Origin: an uncultured Muribaculaceae bacterium
GTDB lineage: Bacteria > Bacteroidota > Bacteroidia > Bacteroidales > Muribaculaceae
NCBI GenBank assembly: GCA_947174275.1
Contig: CAMWIJ010000002.1
Span: 31,527 to 95,526 of the forward strand
Length of the DNA stretch: 64,000 nt
Direction: 5' to 3'
The notes under the pieces: generated by a model
Seen by the model: the letters and a program-made list of their open reading frames with translations, nothing else
Database searches by the model: none
Told to the model about the DNA's origin: nothing
Made by a program: the position numbers and the translations under genes
Shown here: one piece after another, positions 54,275 to 63,370 of the stretch
Numbering within the stretch: position 1 is the first letter of the stretch
How the letters are laid out: every line of letters begins with the position of its first letter

Positions 54275-55513
54275 TTATTTTGCAGGACGGTATATCAGCG
54301 TATTGGCCCGCTCCTGACGGAATATCCCGCGCGCAGCCTCTCGCAGATCGTCGGCCGTGAGCACGCGGTAGTTGGATATGGCGCCGTTGATATCCTCGTT
54401 GTGATATTCACACATGGCAAGCGCCTGTGCCTTTGACAGATAACTTACATTATTGAATGTCATCGCCGATTCCATCCTGTTGATGGCCCGTGTCAGCTGG
54501 CGCTCGCTGAAATCACGCGTCATGATATCCTCAACCTTGGCATTGACAGTTTCTATGGCGCGACGCTCGTTATCCGCCCCGTTCTCACGCAGACGCATGT
54601 TGAGCATCAGCAGCCCCGGCTCTTCCGAACCGACTATCGATGCGTCGACCGACGTAAACAGATCGGTCTCCATAAGAAGTTCACGATAAAATATCGACGA
54701 CTCGCCGTTGGCCATCAGGTCGGTCAGAAGGTCGGCGCAATAATATTGCTTCGTGCCATACCCCTCCATCGGATACGCTATCGTGATATCGGTCTGCGGC
54801 ACATGACCCGACGCCTCCGCATGCCGTGGCGACGTCTGCACAGGCTCCTGCCCGTAGTCGCGCGCCCGTATCTCCCGGCGCGGTATGTCGCCGAACCATT
54901 TCTCGGCAAGACGACGCGTCTCCTCGGCGGTGATATTGCCCGACACGGCAAGCACCGCGTTGTTCGGAGCGTAATGCGAGAAAAAGAAATCACGCGTATC
55001 CTCCCCCGTGACTTTGGCTATATGCTCCGGACTCTTACCGATCACAGGCCAGCTGTAGGGATGCACCGTATATGCCATCTTGCGCAGATAATGGCTCAGG
55101 TCGCCGTATGGCCGGTTGAGACACTGCTGCTTGAACTCCTCCGTAACAACTGAGCGCTGCACCTCGAGCGACCGCTCCGAAAACGACGGACTCAGCATGC
55201 GGTCGCTCTCGAGCCAGAATGCGGTCTCGGCATTCTGCGCCGGCACCACATCATAGAAATTTGTAAAATCGTTTGATGTCCACGCGTTGTTCTTACCTCC
55301 CGCACGCTCTATCGCCCCGTCGAAGTCAGGTATATTGACCGACCCGCCGAACATCAGATGCTCGAACAGATGCGCAAGCCCCGTAAGGTCGCCGTCCTCG
55401 TCTCGCGCTCCCACATTATAAAGCACATTGACGGCCACCATCGCGGTGTTGCGGTCATGGTTATGCACCACACGCAATCCGTTGGAAAGCTCAAATCGCG
55501 TAGTCTCTATCAT
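54275..55513 (-). CDS. M16-family zinc peptidase
   Basis: 412 residues: FELSNGLRVVHNHDRNTAMV, the zinc motif HxxEH in LAHLFEHLMFGGSVNIPDFD, and RSVVTEEFKQQCLNRPYGDL with the distal Glu. One catalytic half is present (the family often works as pairs). No signal peptide is evident, so it may be cytosolic. Its start shares a base with the PPIase stop (TAATG). Confidence 0.9.
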   Translation of the reverse strand: MIETTRFELSNGLRVVHNHDRNTAMVAVNVLYNVGARDEDGDLTGLAHLFEHLMFGGSVNIPDFDGAIERAGGKNNAWTSNDFTNFYDVVPAQNAETAFWLESDRMLSPSFSERSLEVQRSVVTEEFKQQCLNRPYGDLSHYLRKMAYTVHPYSWPVIGKSPEHIAKVTGEDTRDFFFSHYAPNNAVLAVSGNITAEETRRLAEKWFGDIPRREIRARDYGQEPVQTSPRHAEASGHVPQTDITIAYPMEGYGTKQYYCADLLTDLMANGESSIFYRELLMETDLFTSVDASIVGSEEPGLLMLNMRLRENGADNERRAIETVNAKVEDIMTRDFSERQLTRAINRMESAMTFNNVSYLSKAQALAMCEYHNEDINGAISNYRVLTADDLREAARGIFRQERANTLIYRPAK

Positions 55514-56424
55514 TATTCCACCTCCACGGAAATAATCTTGACATCTTCGGTCGGGCGGTCATTGCGGTCGGTATCGACCTTCTGGATTGCATCGACAACA
55601 TCCATGCCCGAAATCACCTCGCCGAACACCGTATACTGACCGTCAAGATGCGGCGTGCCCCCTTCGGTCGAATATGCCTTGCGCTGCTCATCGGTGAGTG
55701 TAGCCGGATTTTCAGCCGCCTCTGCCTCGGTTATAGCTATAAGCTCATCCTGAAGTTTCATCAGGCCGGCCTGGTCTCCGTTGCGCTGCATCTCCTGTAT
55801 CTTAGCACGGTTCTCCCCTACAAGACGCTGGAAAATGCCCTGCTGCTGTGCCATCTGAAGCTGCGCCTCCATCTGCTCCATCTGTGCGGCGCTGTATGCC
55901 TTGCCGGTAACGATATAGAACTGTGAGCCTGACGAACGGCGGTCGGGGTTTACCTGGTCTCCCTGGCGTGCGGCCGCAAGCGCGCCGCGCTTGTGGAAAT
56001 GCTTCGGATAGACAAACTCTGCCTCAAGCGTATAACCCGGATCGCCCGAACCCAGCATCTTGCCCTTGGGTGCGTTCTTCGACTCGGGATCGCCGGTCTG
56101 AACCATAAATTCATTGATGACGCGGTGGAAAAGCACTCCGTCATAGAAGCCTTCCTTAGCCAACTTTATGAAATTGTCGCGGTGACGGGGTGTGTCGCCA
56201 TACAGACGCACCCTGATATCGCCCATCGTAGTGCTTATCTTCACTGTGACATCCTCTTTGTTGACGTCAGCCGTATCGTTTGCCATTGTTGTCGTGTTCA
56301 TAACTGCTGTTTCTTTATCTGTTGTTTTATCTGCTGCGGCAGCCGACCCGCTGTCGGCCTTGCTGCAGCTCATTGTCATAATCATCAGCCCGCACATACA
56401 GGCCGACACTATCATTCTTTTCAT
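55513..56424 (-). CDS. Cyclophilin-type peptidyl-prolyl isomerase, lipoprotein
   Basis: 303 residues. Lipoprotein signal (MCGLMIMTMSCSKADSGS) and an acidic/Thr-rich linker, then a cyclophilin core: VTVKISTTMGDIRVRLYG, FYDGVLFHRVINEFMVQTGD, SSGSQFYIVTGKAYSAAQME and YTVFGEVISGMDVVDAIQKV. A charged helical insertion of about 60 residues (MEAQLQMAQQQGIFQRLVGE) lies between two core strands, as in other Bacteroidetes members. It likely assists folding in the periplasm. ATGA overlap with the upstream gene. Confidence 0.92.
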   Translation of the reverse strand: MKRMIVSACMCGLMIMTMSCSKADSGSAAAADKTTDKETAVMNTTTMANDTADVNKEDVTVKISTTMGDIRVRLYGDTPRHRDNFIKLAKEGFYDGVLFHRVINEFMVQTGDPESKNAPKGKMLGSGDPGYTLEAEFVYPKHFHKRGALAAARQGDQVNPDRRSSGSQFYIVTGKAYSAAQMEQMEAQLQMAQQQGIFQRLVGENRAKIQEMQRNGDQAGLMKLQDELIAITEAEAAENPATLTDEQRKAYSTEGGTPHLDGQYTVFGEVISGMDVVDAIQKVDTDRNDRPTEDVKIISVEVE

Positions 56425-56795
56425 ATTCCTTTGGGATATAGACGCTTGTAGATACGTCTGAAATTATTGTCACTCAGGCGCAGCTCTTCGGCATGTTCAA
56501 GATAATCGTCGCCGTAAAGACTCTGGAGCAGGTGACCGATATACACCCTCTCGCGGTCCTTGTCGATGGCGGCGCTCACCATCCTGTCTATCGCTCCGGC
56601 AAAACGATCCTTGTCGACCGCGGCAAGATAACGCGCCGCACTCACCAGAAACTGTCCGTTGCCGTCCACTTTGATCAGATTGTCGGTCAGCCGGTCGAGA
56701 TCTTCATCAACGACCTCTATATTGTTGGCTATATACTCATACGTGAGCAGACCGTCTGTATCCTTCTCAAGATCTTTCATTATTCTCGTATCCAT
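56421..56795 (-). CDS. Small protein of unknown function, first gene of the TamL operon
   Basis: 124 residues from ATG 56795 (MDTRIMKDLEKDTDGL); the in-frame upstream codons are GTG or TTG, and the ATG lies just downstream of a TAATTTTG promoter (56823-56816), which supports this start. It is helical and charged (DRLTDNLIKVDGNGQFLVSA, ARYLAAVDKDRFAGAIDRMV), with no signal peptide or membrane segment. I do not recognise the family. It overlaps the cyclophilin gene by 4 nt and leads the cyclophilin-M16-tamL unit. Confidence 0.6.
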   Translation of the reverse strand: MDTRIMKDLEKDTDGLLTYEYIANNIEVVDEDLDRLTDNLIKVDGNGQFLVSAARYLAAVDKDRFAGAIDRMVSAAIDKDRERVYIGHLLQSLYGDDYLEHAEELRLSDNNFRRIYKRLYPKGI

Positions 56796-56815
56796 ATCTG
56801 CTATGTTTTTTATGG

Positions 56816-56823
56816 CAAAATTA
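56816..56823 (-). promoter_or_regulatory. Promoter -7 element of the TamL operon
   Basis: CAAAATTA on the + strand, TAATTTTG on the minus strand, 20 nt before the ATG at 56795. Confidence 0.5.
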
Positions 56824-56952
56824 CACAGCGGCACTTCACGCAATGCGTCAAATTCATACTCCGCGTGCGATTTCACTCGCAAAAATACACTAAATTACTT
56901 GCTCGACAAAATTAATCACTCCCCGCGGCTCGTTTTTTTATCAAAAATATCG

Positions 56953-56960
56953 TAAATTTG
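56953..56960 (+). promoter_or_regulatory. Promoter -7 element of pyk
   Basis: TAAATTTG, 52 nt before the pyk ATG. A 7-bp hairpin (CGGGCTG 56972-56978, CAGCCCG 56988-56994) lies in the leader. Confidence 0.6.
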
Positions 56961-57012
56961 CACATCATTTTCGGGCTGCAACGGTTTCAGCCCGCACCAA
57001 TAGGTCACTTTT

Positions 57013-58500
57013 ATGAAAAAATTCACCAAGATTGTAGCCACCGTATCCGACAAGCGATGCGACGTCGACTTCATTCAAGACCTCTTCGTCAACGGCATGA
57101 ACGTCGTCAGAATGAACTCGGCCCACCTCTCGCTCGAAGGTTTTACAAAAATAGTCAACAACGTCCGCAAAGTCTCCGAGCGCATAGGCATCCTTATTGA
57201 CACAAAGGGCCCCGAAATTCGCACCACCAACAACGACTTCCCCGACCGCGACACCCCGATCGAGATTTCAACAGGCGACAAAATACGCTTCGTAGGCGAC
57301 CCCGCGTCACTCTCTTCCCACGAACGCATCTGCCTATCCTACGCCAATATAGCCGACGACGTTCATCCCGGCGACCACCTCCTCATCGACGACGGCGAGC
57401 TTGACTTCATCATCGACAGCATCGATTCCGGCGTAATCTACGCCACGGCCCTCAACTCCGGCTCTCTCGGCGCACGCAAGAGCGTCAACATTCCCGGTGT
57501 GTCGATAAAACTCCCGTCGCTCACCGACCGCGACATCACCAACATCGGCTACGCAATCGACCTCGGCATCGACTTCATAGCTCACTCTTTTGTTCGCTCG
57601 GCCGACGATGTCAAGGCCATCCAGACTATTCTCGACCAACGCGGCTCTTCAATCAAAATAATCTCGAAGATTGAAAATCAGGAAGGCATCGACAACTTCG
57701 ACGAAATTCTCGACGCCTCCTACGGCATCATGATTGCCCGCGGCGACCTCGGCATCGAAATTCCCGCCGAACGCATCCCCGGCATTCAGAAAAGCCTCAT
57801 CGACAAATGCATCCGCGCTCACAAACCGGTAATTGTCGCCACTCAGATGCTCCACTCGATGATATCCAACCCCCGCCCCACACGCGCCGAAGTCTCGGAT
57901 ATCGCCAACGCTGTCTACCAGCACACCGACGCCCTCATGCTCTCCGGCGAAACCGCCTACGGACGCTACCCCGTCGAGGCTGTCTCAACAATGACACGCG
58001 TAGCCCTCGAGGCCGAACGCTCTATGGGCGACGCCTGCAACGCTTCAACCCACGTCATCGAGCCTGACGTCACATCGTTCCTCGCGCGGCAGTCCGTTCA
58101 GTCAAACTCCGTGCTCGGCACCCGCGCCATCATAACCGACAGCTACACCGGCCGCACCGCACGCTACATCGCCTCCTACCGCGGCATGTTCCCGACCCTC
58201 GCGCTCTGCTACCGCGAAAACGTTGTCCGACTCCTCGCGCTCTCCTACGGCGTTTGGGCCATTCACCAGCCCCCCACATCATCATCTCGCCAATACCTGC
58301 GCGACGGACTCCGTCACCTCCTCGAAAGCAAACGACTGACCCTCAACGACTCTATCGCCTATCTCGGCGGCGGATTCGGCGAAGGACGCGGCACCTCTTT
58401 CCTCGAAATCAACAAAGTCAGCGAAGTGATGGAAAACTACTGCACCTACTCCCTCCCCAACCTCGAGGATGTAGCCCAGTCAGCTCCCGCATTACAATAA
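57013..58500 (+). CDS. pyk: Pyruvate kinase
   Basis: 495 residues: KFTKIVATVSDKRCDVDFIQ, NVVRMNSAHLSLEGF, ILIDTKGPEIRTTN, the active-site lysine in KIISKIENQEGIDNFDEILD, IMIARGDLGIEIPAERI and the PVIVATQMLHSMISNPRPTR region. The C-terminal domain is present. It converts PEP to pyruvate with ATP formation. A promoter and leader hairpin lie upstream. Confidence 0.97.
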   Translation: MKKFTKIVATVSDKRCDVDFIQDLFVNGMNVVRMNSAHLSLEGFTKIVNNVRKVSERIGILIDTKGPEIRTTNNDFPDRDTPIEISTGDKIRFVGDPASLSSHERICLSYANIADDVHPGDHLLIDDGELDFIIDSIDSGVIYATALNSGSLGARKSVNIPGVSIKLPSLTDRDITNIGYAIDLGIDFIAHSFVRSADDVKAIQTILDQRGSSIKIISKIENQEGIDNFDEILDASYGIMIARGDLGIEIPAERIPGIQKSLIDKCIRAHKPVIVATQMLHSMISNPRPTRAEVSDIANAVYQHTDALMLSGETAYGRYPVEAVSTMTRVALEAERSMGDACNASTHVIEPDVTSFLARQSVQSNSVLGTRAIITDSYTGRTARYIASYRGMFPTLALCYRENVVRLLALSYGVWAIHQPPTSSSRQYLRDGLRHLLESKRLTLNDSIAYLGGGFGEGRGTSFLEINKVSEVMENYCTYSLPNLEDVAQSAPALQ

Positions 58501-58520
58501 ACAATAAATAGAGAACAGAA

Positions 58521-59637
58521 ATGATTACACAAGAACAATTAAAAGAGACTTTTGAACGCAAGCTCGCGTTGAGGAGGTATCTTTGACATCGACAGCAAGA
58601 AAATAGAACTCGAAGAAGAAGAACTCCGCACCCACGTCCCCGACTTCTGGGAGCACCCCAAGGAGGCGCAGGCGCAGATGAAAAAAATCAAGGACATAAA
58701 AGCCTGGATTGACGGATACCACGAAATCGAGACCCTCGTCGACGAGCTTCAGCTATCGTTCGACTTCTACAAAGAGGAACTCGTCACCGAAGATGAAGTC
58801 GACAGCCAGTATGCCCGGACTATCGAAGCCATCGAGGCTCTCGAACTCCGCAACATGCTGCGCCGCGAAGAAGATAAACTCGGCGTCGTGCTGAAGATCA
58901 ACTCCGGCGCAGGCGGCACCGAAAGCCAGGACTGGGCACAGATGCTCATGCGCATGTATCTCCGATATTGCGAACGGCACGGCTACAAGACCTCAATCGC
59001 CAACCTTCTCGAAGGCGACGAGGCCGGCATCAAATCCTGCACAATCAACGTCGAAGGCGACTTCGCCTACGGATACCTCAAAAGCGAGAACGGCGTGCAC
59101 CGGCTCGTCCGCGTATCTCCCTACAACGCTCAGGGAAAACGCATGACTTCTTTCGCATCCGTTTTCGTCACACCTCTCGTCGACGACACCATCGAAGTCA
59201 AGATCGAACCCGCTCTTCTCTCGTGGGACACCTTCCGCTCCGGAGGCGCAGGCGGTCAGAACGTCAACAAAGTGGAATCAGGCGTGCGGCTCCGCTACCA
59301 GTTCACCGACCCCTACACCGGCGAGAAAGAGGAAATCCTCATTGAGAACACCGAAACCCGCGACCAGCCCAAAAACAAGGAAAACGCCCTCCGTCACCTA
59401 CGCTCAATCCTCTACGAAAAGGAAATGCAGCACAGACTCGAAGAGCAGGCCAAGGTCGAGGCCGGAAAAATGAAAATCGAATGGGGCTCACAGATCCGCT
59501 CCTACGTGTTCGACGACCGACGCGTCAAAGACCACCGCACAGGCTTCCAGACATCCGACGTCAACGCCGTAATGGACGGCGACATCGACGGCTTCATAAA
59601 AGCCTACCTCATGGAATTTGCCGCCGAAGAAAAATAA
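58521..59637 (+). CDS. prfB: Peptide chain release factor 2, with programmed +1 frameshift
   Basis: The ATG at 58521 opens a frame that stops at TGA 58584-58586 after 21 codons. The main frame continues +1 from GAC 58585, so the product is join(58521..58583, 58585..59637), about 371 residues. The site is the classic AGGAGG (58572-58577), 3-nt spacer, CTT TGA C. RF2 recognises UAA and UGA; GGQ for peptide release is in SGGAGGQNVNKVESG. The usual SPF tripeptide reads SPY (VRVSPYNAQGKRMTSF). The family is certain; the frameshift autoregulates RF2 level. Confidence 0.95.
58572..58586 (+). promoter_or_regulatory. RF2 programmed frameshift signal
   Basis: Internal Shine-Dalgarno AGGAGG, then TAT, then slippery CTT followed by in-frame TGA and C. 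When RF2 is scarce, the ribosome slips forward one base and reads GAC. The arrangement is the standard one. Confidence 0.95.
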
Positions 59638-59684
59638 CCCGACCTACGCAAAATCAGCTCATCCGTAGGAACGATGATTATCAG

Positions 59685-59832
59685 TAAGAGGGTGTTGCAG
59701 AACTCGGAGAAATGCCCCCAAAATGTAGGGACGCACGGCTCGTGCGTCCGCCAATAGTCTTATTATCAGACATTAAACGCGGACACACGAATCGTGCGTC
59801 CCTACAGTATGAAGTTCTGCAACACCCTCTTA
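59685..59832. repeat. Palindromic repeat element, copy D (full length)
   Basis: Outer inverted repeats TAAGAGGGTGTTGCAGAACT (59685-59704) and its exact complement at 59813-59832, 20 bp each. Inner arms carry the TGTAGGGACGCACGG core on the left and a slightly changed partner on the right. Total 148 bp, the same as copy B between its conserved ends (38827-38974). It fills most of the prfB-argB gap. Confidence 0.9.
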
Positions 59833-59899
59833 GATAAAATAAAGCGGACCTGATTCCGCTCCCGCATCATTTCCATATCACTTAATCAACACTCCCCCC

Positions 59900-60673
59900 A
59901 TGTCAAATCTCACTATCGTAAAAGTAGGCGGAAAAATCGTCGAAGAGCCCGACACTCTCGCCGCACTCATCGCTGACTTCGCCCGCATCGACGGCCCGAA
60001 ACTCCTCGTTCACGGTGGAGGTCGCTCTGCCACCCGCATCGCATCTCAGCTCGGCATCGAGCAGAAAATGGTCGACGGCCGACGCATCACCGACATCGAC
60101 ACCCTCCGCGTCGTGACAATGGTCTACGGCGGCCTCGTCAACAAAAACATCGTCACTGCCCTTCAGGCCGCCGGAATTAACGCCATCGGTCTCACCGGCG
60201 CCGACATGGACATAATCCGCTCCCACAAGCGCCCCGCAGGCGAAATCGACTACGGCTACGTCGGCGATGTCGACAAAGTCGACGCCAAGGCAATCGCACG
60301 CCTCATCGACGCCGGACTCGTGCCCGTAATCGCTCCCCTCTCCCACGACGGCAACGGCTCTATGCTCAACACCAACGCCGACACTATCGCCTCGGAAGTG
60401 GCTCAGGCTCTCGCCCCGTTATATGACACAACTCTGACATTCTGCTTCGAAAAAGCCGGAGTCCTCGCCGACGAAAACGACGACAGCTCCGTAATAGAAA
60501 AAATCGATCGCACAACTTATCAACAGTTGCGCGACCGAAATATTATTGTCGGTGGCATGATACCGAAACTCGACAATGCGTTTAAAGCACTTGACTCGGG
60601 GGTCAGGAAAGTCGTAATCACCAAAGCCGACGCTCTCGGACAACCCGGACGAGGCACTGTCATTTCCGACTGA
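59900..60673 (+). CDS. argB: N-acetylglutamate kinase
   Basis: 257 residues with the amino-acid kinase fold: TIVKVGGKIVEEPDTLAALI, KLLVHGGGRSATRIASQLGI, GLTGADMDIIRSHKRPAGEI, NTNADTIASEVAQALAP, ILADEND-type region and GGMIPKLDNAFKALDSGVRK. It carries out the second step of arginine synthesis. In Bacteroides the pathway uses N-succinyl intermediates at a later step, so the true substrate here may be N-succinylglutamate; the sequence does not decide. argH is in the window at 61979. Confidence 0.95.
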   Translation: MSNLTIVKVGGKIVEEPDTLAALIADFARIDGPKLLVHGGGRSATRIASQLGIEQKMVDGRRITDIDTLRVVTMVYGGLVNKNIVTALQAAGINAIGLTGADMDIIRSHKRPAGEIDYGYVGDVDKVDAKAIARLIDAGLVPVIAPLSHDGNGSMLNTNADTIASEVAQALAPLYDTTLTFCFEKAGVLADENDDSSVIEKIDRTTYQQLRDRNIIVGGMIPKLDNAFKALDSGVRKVVITKADALGQPGRGTVISD

Positions 60674-60806
60674 CCTTCAGTGTGGCCTGCTGTCTTATCG
60701 CAAGAAAAAGCCACCCCGTATATCGTTTTATTATTTATTCTTCAATGCTTAGACTTTTTTAATCTTTAAAAGTTTAATCAGGAATAAATTTTTCCGCATT
60801 TTTTCG

Positions 60807-60814
60807 TAAATTTG
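60807..60814 (+). promoter_or_regulatory. Promoter -7 element of pyrE
   Basis: TAAATTTG, 49 nt before the pyrE ATG at 60863. The argB-pyrE gap (60674-60862) holds nothing else clear; a GTGGC/GCCAC pair near 60683-60714 is too weak to call a terminator. Confidence 0.55.
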
Positions 60815-60862
60815 CATCGGCAACACCATTAAAAACAACCAATATACAATTTCATTCAGGCT

Positions 60863-61513
60863 ATGAACAAAATCGACCGCCTTCTCGCAGAAAAACTGCT
60901 TAAAATCAGTGCAATCAAACTTCAGCCCGACAACCCCTTCACATGGGCCTCTGGTTGGAACTCACCGATATACACCGACAACCGCAAGACCCTCTCTTAC
61001 CCCGACATCCGCTCTTTCATCAAAGTTGAGCTCGTACGCCTCATTATGGAAAACTTCCCCGAAGCCGAGGCAATCGCCGGCGTAGCCACCGGCGCGATCG
61101 CTCAGGGCGCGCTCGTCGCCGACGAACTCATGCTCCCCTACGTCTACGTCCGCTCAACGCCCAAAGACCACGGCCTTGAAAACCTCATCGAAGGCTCTCT
61201 CCGCCCCGGTCAGAAAGTTGTCGTAATCGAAGACCTCGTCTCGACCGGAAGCAGCTCCCTCAAAGCAGTCAACGCAATTCGCGCTGCCGGAAGCGAAGTC
61301 ATCGGCATGGTCGCAATATTCTCCTACGAATTCCCCATCGCTGTGGAGCACTTCAAGCAGGAAAAAGTCAAACTCCTCACCCTCAGCAACTACACCGCAA
61401 TGCTCGATGCTGCCGTCAAGACCAACTACATCCGCGAGTCCGACGTCAAAACACTCGAGCTCTGGCGCGAAGACCCCGCCAACTGGGTTCCCTCCAACGC
61501 CAACGACAACTGA
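60863..61513 (+). CDS. pyrE: Orotate phosphoribosyltransferase
   Basis: 216 residues. The substrate loop SPIYTDNRKTLSYPDIRSFI, the GVATGAIAQGALVADELMLP segment and the PRPP-binding motif VVVIEDLVSTGSSSLKAVNA are all in place. It makes OMP from orotate in pyrimidine synthesis. The SRPBCC and argH genes follow at 18 and 24 nt. Confidence 0.96.
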   Translation: MNKIDRLLAEKLLKISAIKLQPDNPFTWASGWNSPIYTDNRKTLSYPDIRSFIKVELVRLIMENFPEAEAIAGVATGAIAQGALVADELMLPYVYVRSTPKDHGLENLIEGSLRPGQKVVVIEDLVSTGSSSLKAVNAIRAAGSEVIGMVAIFSYEFPIAVEHFKQEKVKLLTLSNYTAMLDAAVKTNYIRESDVKTLELWREDPANWVPSNANDN

Positions 61514-61531
61514 TAAGCAACACTTCGAATT

Positions 61532-61954
61532 ATGGCTAAATACGAAAGCAAGACCGTCAGCGTCAACCATTCCGCCGACCAACTCTTCGACCGCTTTTCC
61601 GACCTCTCCTACTTCGAGAAAAAAGTGCAGGAACTGCCCGATGACAAACGCGCCCAGCTCGGCGAAGTCCACTTCGCCGCCGACTCAATTTCGATTGTCA
61701 CCCCGCAGGTAGGAGAACTCAAATTCGAAGTCATCGAGCGCAACCGCCCAGACCGCATCGTGTTCGGAAGCCCCTCCGCGCCCGTGCCCCTCACCATGTC
61801 GGTCAACTTCACCGCAACAGCGCCCGACGCAACCGACGTGACCACCGTCATCGACGTCGAAATTCCCGCTATGCTCCGACCCTTCGTAGGCCCGAAGCTC
61901 CAGCAGGCTGCCGACAAATTCGGTGAAATGATATCCAACCTCAGCAACTCTTGA
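61532..61954 (+). CDS. SRPBCC (START-like) domain protein
   Basis: 140 residues: MAKYESKTVSVNHSADQLFD, RFSDLSYFEKKVQELPDDKR, VEIPAMLRPFVGPKLQQAAD, the helix-grip fold that binds hydrophobic ligands. The function is not known. The pyrE-SRPBCC-argH order is conserved in Bacteroidales; its role there is unclear. Confidence 0.8.
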   Translation: MAKYESKTVSVNHSADQLFDRFSDLSYFEKKVQELPDDKRAQLGEVHFAADSISIVTPQVGELKFEVIERNRPDRIVFGSPSAPVPLTMSVNFTATAPDATDVTTVIDVEIPAMLRPFVGPKLQQAADKFGEMISNLSNS

Positions 61955-61978
61955 AACAAGAGGCTTAAGAAAACTGAC

Positions 61979-63322
61979 ATGGCAACAAAACTCTGGGAAA
62001 AAAACATATCTGTCGACACCGGCGTCGAAGCCTACACCGTCGGCCGCGACCGTGAGATGGATCTATACCTCGCACCCTACGACGTGCTCGGCTCGATGGC
62101 TCATATCCGCATGCTGCAATCAATCGGCCTGCTCTCTGCCGACGAGCTCTCGGCGCTGACCGACGCCCTCCGCGACATCTTCGGTGAAATCACCAAAGGC
62201 GATTTCACCATCGAGGAAGGCGTCGAAGATGTCCACTCGCAGGTCGAACTCATGCTCACACGCCGGCTCGGCGACATAGGCAAGAAAATCCACTCCGGAC
62301 GCTCTCGCAACGACCAGGTGCTCGTCGACCTCAAGCTGTTCATCCGCTCACGCATCGAAGACCTCGTCGAAGCCGTTTCACGACTCTTCGACATACTCCT
62401 CCGCCAGAGCGACCGCTACAAAGACGTAATCATACCCGGTTACACCCACCTTCAGGTTGCCATGCCATCTTCAATGGGACTATGGTTCGGAGCCTACGCC
62501 GAAAGCCTCGTCGACGACCTCGCCGTGCTCCGCGCCGCCTACGAGGTCACCAACCGCAACCCGCTCGGCTCAGCAGCAGGCTACGGCTCGTCATTCCCCC
62601 TCGACCGCTCGATGACAACTGACCTCCTCGGCTTCGAATCGATGGACTACAACGTCGTCTACGCCCAGATGGGACGCGGCAAGACCGAACGCATCGTTGC
62701 CAACGCAATAGCGTCTATCGCAGCCACAATAGGCAAACTCGCATTCGACGCCTGCATGTTCAACTCACAGAACTTCGGGTTCATACGTCTCCCCGACGAA
62801 TTCACCACCGGCTCATCAATCATGCCGCACAAGAAAAACCCCGACGTTTTCGAGCTGACACGGGCCAAATGCAACAAACTGCAGGCACTCCCGGTCGAGA
62901 TAACCCTCATAACCAACAACCTCCCCTCAGGCTACTTCCGCGACCTGCAGCTCGTCAAAGAGTCATTCCTGCCCGCATTCGACACAATCATTTCAATTCT
63001 CGACATGACAGGACGGATGCTCGCCAACATCAAAGTCAACACCGACGTGGCCCGCGACCCCCGCTACCGCTACATGTACTCCGTCGAAGAAGTAAACCGC
63101 CTCGCAGCCGCAGGCACCCCGTTCCGCGACGCCTACAAGCAGGTAGGACTCGCAATAGAGCGCGGCGACTTCAACCCCGACTTCAACATCCACCACACCC
63201 ACGAAGGCTCGATTGGCAACCTCTGCAACGACCGCATACGCACCCGTTTCGACCACATACAGTCACAATTCGACTTCGCCACCTACCACCGCGCCTTCAA
63301 CACCCTCCTCGGCCGGCAATAA
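61979..63322 (+). CDS. argH: Argininosuccinate lyase
   Basis: 447 residues. Fumarase-superfamily signature TGSSIMPHKKNPDVFELTRA with the catalytic Ser, HSGRSRNDQVLVDLKLFIRS and GYTHLQVAMPSSMGLWFGAY. It cleaves argininosuccinate to arginine and fumarate. It is the last of the pyrE-SRPBCC-argH set. Confidence 0.96.
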   Translation: MATKLWEKNISVDTGVEAYTVGRDREMDLYLAPYDVLGSMAHIRMLQSIGLLSADELSALTDALRDIFGEITKGDFTIEEGVEDVHSQVELMLTRRLGDIGKKIHSGRSRNDQVLVDLKLFIRSRIEDLVEAVSRLFDILLRQSDRYKDVIIPGYTHLQVAMPSSMGLWFGAYAESLVDDLAVLRAAYEVTNRNPLGSAAGYGSSFPLDRSMTTDLLGFESMDYNVVYAQMGRGKTERIVANAIASIAATIGKLAFDACMFNSQNFGFIRLPDEFTTGSSIMPHKKNPDVFELTRAKCNKLQALPVEITLITNNLPSGYFRDLQLVKESFLPAFDTIISILDMTGRMLANIKVNTDVARDPRYRYMYSVEEVNRLAAAGTPFRDAYKQVGLAIERGDFNPDFNIHHTHEGSIGNLCNDRIRTRFDHIQSQFDFATYHRAFNTLLGRQ

Positions 63323-63370
63323 ACCCGCCGTCCCGACAAAAAAGCCCAATAAACAACAATAAGTCACCAA

